DNA of 64,000 bases from Leptodontidium sp. MPI-SDFR-AT-0119 (Eukaryota; Ascomycota; Leotiomycetes; Helotiales; Leptodontidiaceae): assembly GCA_020726505.1 (NCBI GenBank), contig JAHLEZ010000009.1, forward strand, positions 868,001 through 932,000, written 5' to 3'. The notes under the pieces were generated by a model. It searched no databases and had not been told where the DNA came from. It was given only the letters and a program-made list of their open reading frames with translations. The position numbers and the translations under genes are program-made. This document shows positions 57,880-64,000 of the stretch, in pieces. The first letter of the stretch is position 1; each line of letters starts with the position of its first letter.

Positions 57880-59155
57880 TAGCGGATCGAGTGTATATGT
57901 AAGATGCAAAGATCCCCACGCCAGCCCTGGATGCGTCTAATTTTACAAGCACTTAATCCACCAATAGCAAGAACACAAGCGGGGGCCAAAACGGGTTCCC
58001 GTTGGAACCACGCTCAGACCCCCAAGCATAGGGCTTTGCCCTTTAAAAGAATGAGTGATTTGGCTATGGTAAAGGTCTCGGCGGGTAGTAGTCATATGCT
58101 AGGCAAGGTTGACCTGCTCCATATTATCTAAGCCTTTCTGTGCAATCATTTCGTGCAGATTATATTGCGGACTACTTTGCAAATACATCAATTGCTATGT
58201 AACGTCCATCCCTATGTGCCGAAAAACCCTGCGTGCCGAAAAAATGATAAGTACATTAACTTTAAATATCTTTAAATCTATGCACACCTTAGTATCTCTT
58301 ATAATTTTTCTTTGGTTATCTTACGCGGTCACTTCTAGACACTTTAACCTCTCTTACTACAGAATTATATTAGCGTTGTCGTTTTCACATTATATTTTGT
58401 TAAGAGTCTCCTTTTATAGAGTAATGTGGTTTCTTTACTATAGCTCTACTACTAAGCTTAGAATCTATTATACTTGTATAACGGGTTCTTACTAGCGCTC
58501 TAAGGCCTCTTACCCTACTTATATAAGATACCGTCTTTGGCTATTGTGGTAGCTGTAGTGCGCGGTTTTATATATAATCGCCACACGGGTCGGTACCTCG
58601 GATCGGAGCGAGTGAGGGGAAAAGCCCTACAATTATTTACGCCGTAATTTGGATAGTGATGCCTTAAGCAAAGCTGCTAGCAGTGGCTTGATGCCTGACG
58701 CGCCACATCGAGCTTAAGTAATGACTTCTGCTGGAAATCGCAAAGGAAATCTTTGTTACGGCTATAGACTTAGTATCCAAAGTTGCATTTAAGCCAGCAT
58801 CGACCTAATCGTCTTGCACTTGCTAAAATCTCGTATACTTGAGATCCTTAAAAACACTGCTAGGTAATGGCTCGGCTGGATTATACTATACTTACTGCCC
58901 TTAAGCTAAATCGCTAGCCTACTACACACGAGTTAGTACTAAAGAATAGTTACCCAGGCTAATATCAGCGCTAAAGCGTTGTTAAGGTCTACTAAGGCTA
59001 TAATTATTGTTCGATACAGTCTAACCCTTTAATTATGTAGTATCTTATTATTTAAGCCACTTACCCTCTTACTAAGTAACTCCGATGATTATATATACAT
59101 TCACGAGCGTCTACTTAGCTCTATGTCGCCACCCCTCAGTACTATATACTAGAGA
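57880..59155. other. Gene-poor stretch
   Basis: 57.9-58.1 kb is moderately GC-rich and 58.2-59.1 kb is AT-rich. Open runs at 57904-58131 and 58109-58495 (hydrophobic, no motif) show no coding features I would defend. GTGCCGAAAAA occurs twice near 58210-58240. Nothing else is supported. Confidence 0.3.
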
Positions 59156-59159
59156 GAAT

Positions 59160-59850
59160 GAAAGGAGTCGAAATCGAGAGTTTATAAGTTCCTTTAGGAC
59201 GATAATGGCTTTTATATAGATGTGACTAAGGATTTGTTGATTTACTTTATGAGGTAGGCATATCTTAGTGACTACTCGACTGAAATAGTAAGGATATTTT
59301 CGTTTATAGAGGAACGTATTACGAAGGAACTTTTTATAGTAAATCGCTTTACCTTAAAGATCGCGAAACGAAAGAAAGAAAAGAATTGTGGAAGCTAAGA
59401 TATTTCCGTGGATGTAATCCCGTCTATTACTCTTAATACACTATTTAATAGATATAACAAGCTCGACAGTGGAGAAAAAGGACCTTCTATTGAGATGGCT
59501 AACACTGTCGATCCGCTATACTTTTATATATAACTCTACGTCTTCGCTAATGTATACTTAATTAACGCCTTAAAAGATGTCTTTAAGGGAAAGATAGTCG
59601 AGTATCTTTAGAAAGTGGAAAGGTCCCGGTCAAAGGCCCCTTATACGACTATGATATTTGGCCTTCTTGAATATTCTTCGCTATACCTTAGTGACGATAA
59701 TCTTCTCCTTAACTAACTAAGAAGATATACTAGTTAGAATTTGACGGCCCTTAAGCAAGACACGTAGAGACTAGAAAATTTGTTAGGCGATAGTAAGTTT
59801 GCTGTGTTATTAGTTAGATAAGTTCGCCCTAGTAAAAAAAATCCTTTTAT
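59160..59850 (+). pseudogene. Possible BTB-domain protein relict
   Basis: One plus-strand frame, with stops mostly at Gln/Trp-type codons, reads DDNGFYIDVTKDLLIYFM, AYLSDYSTEIVRIFSFIEER, then LYVFANVYLINALKDVFKGK and IVEYL. It continues GLLEYSSLYLSDDNLLLNQL, LENLLGDSKFAVLLVR and VRPSKKNPF. The LYVFAxxYLIxxLKDxxxxKI core followed by an acidic-loop helix block resembles the C-terminal half of fungal BTB/POZ proteins, which form dimers or recruit Cullin-3. The N-terminal BTB core is not convincing, so the call is tentative. It lies tail-to-tail with the HNWD relict. Confidence 0.4.
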
Positions 59851-60194
59851 ATATACCTTATAATTAAAATTCTAACATCAATATAAAGACTACTTGCTAA
59901 TGTCTTATAGGCGAACTATATAACTCTAACTTCTATAGCGCCGAGAGTATAGTGTTATTAATATTAATTATATCCGATTTCTTGCCTTGCAAAACTAAAC
60001 CCGAACTAAAGAAAGTGAGAACCGATCTCTCTTCCTTCCTATAATAGTCTTATATTATCCACGCAACTAGTGCCTTCTATGGCACTGGCAGATCGATTAG
60101 CCGCGTCACTTCTGGCTCTAGCTCTGACTCTGACTTTAGCCTTTGTTTAAACTAAAGAAATGAAAGTCTCTTTAATAAGTGTCTTAAAACGACA

Positions 60195-63100
60195 TTTTGA
60201 TCTTAAATAGCTTTATAAATAAATTAGTAATCGGGAGGCAGCCAGAGAATATTCGCTTCACCTTCTATTATCTAATTATTAGATATATATAAAGTAAGTA
60301 GTAGATTACTGTTAGGCGAGAAGGCTACTGAGGAGACTTAGTTAGAATAGCCCTTGAGCGTCTACAGCGTTACTTTTGTCGCGGCGTCCTAGAGCCGCAC
60401 TGTGCGATCCTTCGATCTAGAGACGACTTACTTGCCGTTAGGTGAGAAGGCTACTAAGGTATCCTAGTAAGAATAGCCCTCGAGCGTCTGAACTACTTTC
60501 CTAGTAGCCGTGTCCCACAGCCGCATTGTGTAATCCTAAGATCTAGATATAACTTGCTTACTATCAGGTGAAAAAGCTACTGAGGTTACCGAGTTAGTGT
60601 GCCTCGAGCATCTGAACTACTTTCCTAGTAGCCGTGTCCTAGAGTCGCACTATGTGATCCTAAGATCTAGATATAACTTGCTTACTATCAGATGAAAAAG
60701 CTACTGAGGTTACCGAGTTAGTGTAGCCCTCGAGCGTCTATGGCGCTTTCCCGGTCGCCGCGTCCTAGAGCCGCACCGTGTGATCCTAAGATCTAGACAC
60801 GACCTGCCTGCCGTCGGGTGAGAAGGCTACTGAGGTGACCGAGTCAGCGTGGCCGTAGAGTGTCTACACCGCTTTAGCCACGTCCCAGAGCCGCACCGTG
60901 CGATCCTTCGATCCAGACACGAGCTGCTTGTTATCGGGTGAGAAGGTTACTGAGGTGACCGAGTTAGTATGGCCCTCGAGCGTTTGTAGCATCGCGCCGG
61001 TTACTACGTCCCAGAGCCGCACCGTGTCATCTTCTAATCTAGACACGACTAACTCACTATCGGGTGAGAAGGCTACCGAGTTAGTTGTATTAGCGTGGCC
61101 CTTGAGCATTTGTAGCGCTTTCTTAGTAGCCGCGTCTTAAAGCCGCACTATATGATCCCCCGATCCAGATATAACTTACTTATTATTAAGTGAAAAAGCT
61201 ACTGAGGTTACTGAGTTAATATAGCCCTTAAGCGTTTATAGCGCTTTCTTAGTAGCCGCGTCCCAGAGCCGCACTATATTATCCTAAGATCTAGACACGA
61301 CCTACCTGCCGTTAGGCGAGAAGGCCACTGAGGTGACTAAGGAAATGTGGCCCTCGAACGCCTGTAGCGCAGTATTCTAATGTACTTATACTCTTAGTTT
61401 TAACTTAATCTAATGTAAGATACGATTCCTAAATCGCCTTCGAGTACTACTTAGATTAAATTAAATCTAATGTGGGATATAATCCCTAAATTGCTTTCGA
61501 ATAATGTTATTCTCTGGGGCAAAGAGTAGAACTATAAAGTATAATTAAAGAGGTACTTATTCAATTACTGATCGGTTATATAAGGCAAATCGCTTTATAT
61601 TATAAATAAATGTATATAAAGCTGGGCTTTTCTTAACCTAAGGATAAGTTAGTAAGTCTCTTATAAATAATAGATAAATAGCTTACTAAAACACAAGCCT
61701 TTAAAGATAATATTGCTCGAATCCCTTCTGACGTCTTCTTTATTTAGCTAAGCGCTTTAAGCTAGTGTAATAAATGAGCTTGCAGAAACCGGTGAGCTTC
61801 TTCGTTATTATAAACCTGAGAACTACCCCTTTATAGATACTGAACCTAGTAGAGGCATATGTATTGAACTTCAGGCGGAAGGTATTTCTGAAGACAACTA
61901 CTCTTAACTTAGTTAGCTTAACTACTAGGAGTATATATTCTGTAAATATCTTGCTTTAGTGTCTAGGACATTAGCTGTATATAGTTATTAACTAGCGTCT
62001 AATGTGCTTACTTCTCGTCTACTTAGAAGTTTAGATCTTTGCACTTATCTTTATTGAGGAGAAAGTCGCGAAATGAAGGGTAGTGGAGGCGGATAGGGCA
62101 AGTTTAGTCCTTTAGGATATCTAAGATAGAGTGTAGGCCTAATAGGGCTAAGTTGACATCTTCCTTCGTAATATAGAGTATCTTACTTAATAAGTGTGTA
62201 AGAAGGGGCGAGAAATGAATAACTGTACTTCTAAGGACCTGTTGTAGTATTTAATATAATTCTCCTTTTTCCTTGTCCGTGTATTCTAGACTAATAAATT
62301 ACTAGAGAATAGTAGTATAGATCTTGTTGAGGCGCTTCTCTAGCTCTATAATAGCGCTATTATTACTGTGAAGGATCGTATTAAGTCGTTTCGCTGTATA
62401 TCCTTTTCTCTCACGAATATATCGACAGGCGGTTGTAGCTTAAATAAATAGTCTACTCGTATTGTAGGCTATATATATAATGACTTCCTTGCCCGGCTAG
62501 CTATTGTGTAACTAGAGTTCTTGTCTGATAAGTCTTAGATTATATTCTAGGAAGAGAGAGATGTCGTGGTTAACAATCGCCGGTGATATACTATAGAGAA
62601 TAAAGTCTTAATACTCTGTGTCTAGTATCTGACTGAGCTTATATTAGATTAGAATCTTAGGTCTACTTATAAGAAAAATTCGTAATTAGACTCTTCGTAA
62701 TAATCGCGCTTTAGCTAAAAGCTACAGAATTATCCGAATATCATTATCGCCGTCGTACTTATCGAGCGCATTAATAATAACGACGTACAAGGAACGACGA
62801 TTATTGCCATTTAATTTCGATAAGGGACAGAGAACGAGATATTCTTATTAGTCTCGTAGAGACTAGTTAATAATATCGCTATTATCTGTAATAGTGTCGC
62901 AAATGTGCTGATTTAGTAGGGGGATAGTGTTTATTAACTGTCTAGTAATACTTATAAAGAACTTACTAGCGTGGCTAATATCTCCACCGCCTCTCGAGAA
63001 GAAGAAGCTAGCTCCGAGCGACGTCTCCTCGAAGCATCTGCGAGTGATAGTACGGGCGATTGTCGATTTCCTAGTACTAATTAAGCCACTAAGCCAGTAG

Positions 63101-64000
63101 ATACACCACTTATCTTCGCTATTTACTCAATTGTATATCTCCTTAAGAAGGCTAACTCGGGTATTTGGGAGGTAAGTGGGCGAATCTTATTTTATATATA
63201 AATTAAATAGTACTTTAACTATGTACGGTAAGTGATGAAGTAAGTCTGAATCGAGTCCTGACTTGCCCCTTAGCGCTAAGATCATTAATAAAAGGAGAAA
63301 TATTAGAAGGAATAATTAGCTTACCTTTTGAATGTTTATTAATTATCTCTCGAAGTCGTTCTATTGTGTGCTCTTTCCCTTCGTTATAAATAAGTGGTAT
63401 ATAAATATCAAAAATACCGAGTAATAAGTATATTTAGTCTTCTTCGCGAGTAGTCTCACGTCTTTCTGCCTATGATATTCTCGAACTAATACTAAAATTA
63501 GACAATGGCCTTCCCTGAAGAGCTTTGGCAGGAAGGCGAGCTATCTCGTAGATATGTCCTTCTAGAGTTGACTTGTCGCTTAATAGCGCCCCTTCCTCCG
63601 AAAAGAATTCGACTGATGTTAGAGTAATAAGCTCTTAAAGCGTCTAGCCTCGAGTGAACTATTTGCTTATTCGAAATACTGCTTCCTAAGCTAGGTCGTC
63701 ACTATTAATAATAGGCCTGGACACATCTGACAGATAGACGTAGTATTTAGTCGACTCACGGTACTAACGAAACATAGAGTTAATAGCCTCCGTGAGCTCG
63801 GCGCTACTCGATTTGTTAATATAATATATGTCTACTTAAAAGTATTATAAGCCGTCACGCCTCGCCTATTCTTTACAGAATCGGATCTTCTTATAGCTAG
63901 CCTTCGTTCTATAGGTTCTTTTTTGTAGATCTTTAAAGGTAACTTCCTTTATTCCCTATGTATATAAAAGTATAGTATATTTCTGCAGAATCTTATCGGC
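60195..64000 (-). pseudogene. HNWD-type HET-NACHT-WD40 protein relict, partial
   Basis: The window edge cuts the N-terminus. HET (64000-63300): SYKKIRFCKE, INKSSSAELTEAINSMFR, YVYLSDV and YNEGKEHTIERLRE. A linker of the HNWD type follows (PNTRVSLLKEIYN, then KWCIYWLSG at 63165-63095). NACHT (63100-62030): FEETSLGASFFFSRGGGD, LYVVIINALDKYDGD, SLPFRDF-like HYPSFRDFLLNKDKC. WD40 repeats end the protein (61390-60265), with a C-terminal ILWLPPDY. The Walker A reads GLISTRKST, so two P-loop glycines are lost. This is the architecture of Podospora het-d/het-e-like incompatibility proteins, where WD40 repeats recognise a partner and HET kills. Trp/Gln-to-stop changes are numerous, so it is a RIP pseudogene. 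Confidence 0.88.
60265..61390 (-). repeat. WD40 array, about nine units of ~123-126 bp
   Basis: The minus-strand unit reads LEGHTNSVTSVTFSPDNKQL then VSGSKDRTVRLWDVA. VRLWD-type sites recur near 61280, 61150, 61030, 60905, 60780, 60655, 60530 and 60405, with a partial last unit at about 60330. The run 61109-60864 is fully open over two units. Units in the middle are GC-rich and very alike; the outer ones carry TA-type RIP changes. Such internally homogenised WD40 arrays evolve by unit exchange in HNWD genes and set recognition specificity. Confidence 0.9.

Noticed and set aside
60898..61140. Plus-strand frame opposite WD40 units
   Set aside because: Mirror of the open WD40 codons on the minus strand.

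Overview
The window looks like a repeat-dense, AT-rich compartment of a filamentous ascomycete (Pezizomycotina) genome that has passed through repeat-induced point mutation (RIP). Almost every protein-like stretch is cut by TAG/TAA exactly where Trp or Gln belongs. Every difference I could see between paired LTRs is a C/T or G/A transition, while CpG dinucleotides remain common. The content is typical of fungi: Ty1/copia, Ty3/gypsy and Tad-like LINE elements, Fot1/pogo DNA transposons, and HET-domain NLR (STAND) genes. I found no tRNA, rRNA, CRISPR array or bacterial-style operon.

Layout. 1-10.9 kb: an LTR, two rearranged pieces of one copia family (A), and a second copia family (B). 10.9-13.7 kb: an unidentified minus-strand relict, an LTR-like stretch, and a homopolymer G tract. 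13.7-16.8 kb: a HET-NB-ARC-TPR relict (NLR1, minus). 17.5-30.5 kb: a Tad-like LINE (minus) split by a complete copia element (C) at 17796-25212, flanked by the duplication CTATT. 30.5-32.35 kb: a less mutated Fot1-type element with terminal inverted repeats and TA duplications. 32.4-34.1 kb: a HET-domain gene (minus). 34.9-43.8 kb: an unidentified large gene (plus) split by a Ty3/gypsy element at 35156-41625, flanked by GCCTG. 44.3-45.9 kb: a second pogo transposase. 46.2-57.5 kb: a second HET-NB-ARC-TPR relict (NLR2, plus), whose 3' flank holds a complete copia A element at 49521-57151 flanked by AATTT. The matching uninterrupted site is still visible beside NLR1. 57.5-60 kb: sparse sequence with a short inverted repeat and a possible BTB-protein relict. 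60.2-64 kb: a HET-NACHT-WD40 gene of the HNWD type (minus), running off the window edge.

The non-transposon genes are mainly of one kind: four HET-domain genes (two HET-NB-ARC-TPR, one HET-NACHT-WD40, one without a visible NTPase), the class used in fungal heterokaryon incompatibility and non-self recognition. All four are broken. Their repeat arrays (seven near-identical 126-bp TPR units, about nine WD40 units) are less mutated than the rest of the same genes. The most interesting unexplained structure is a reverse-oriented, apparently spliced reading frame between RNase H and the 3' LTR in copia families A and C. All assignments come from reading translated frames by eye; no database search was run.
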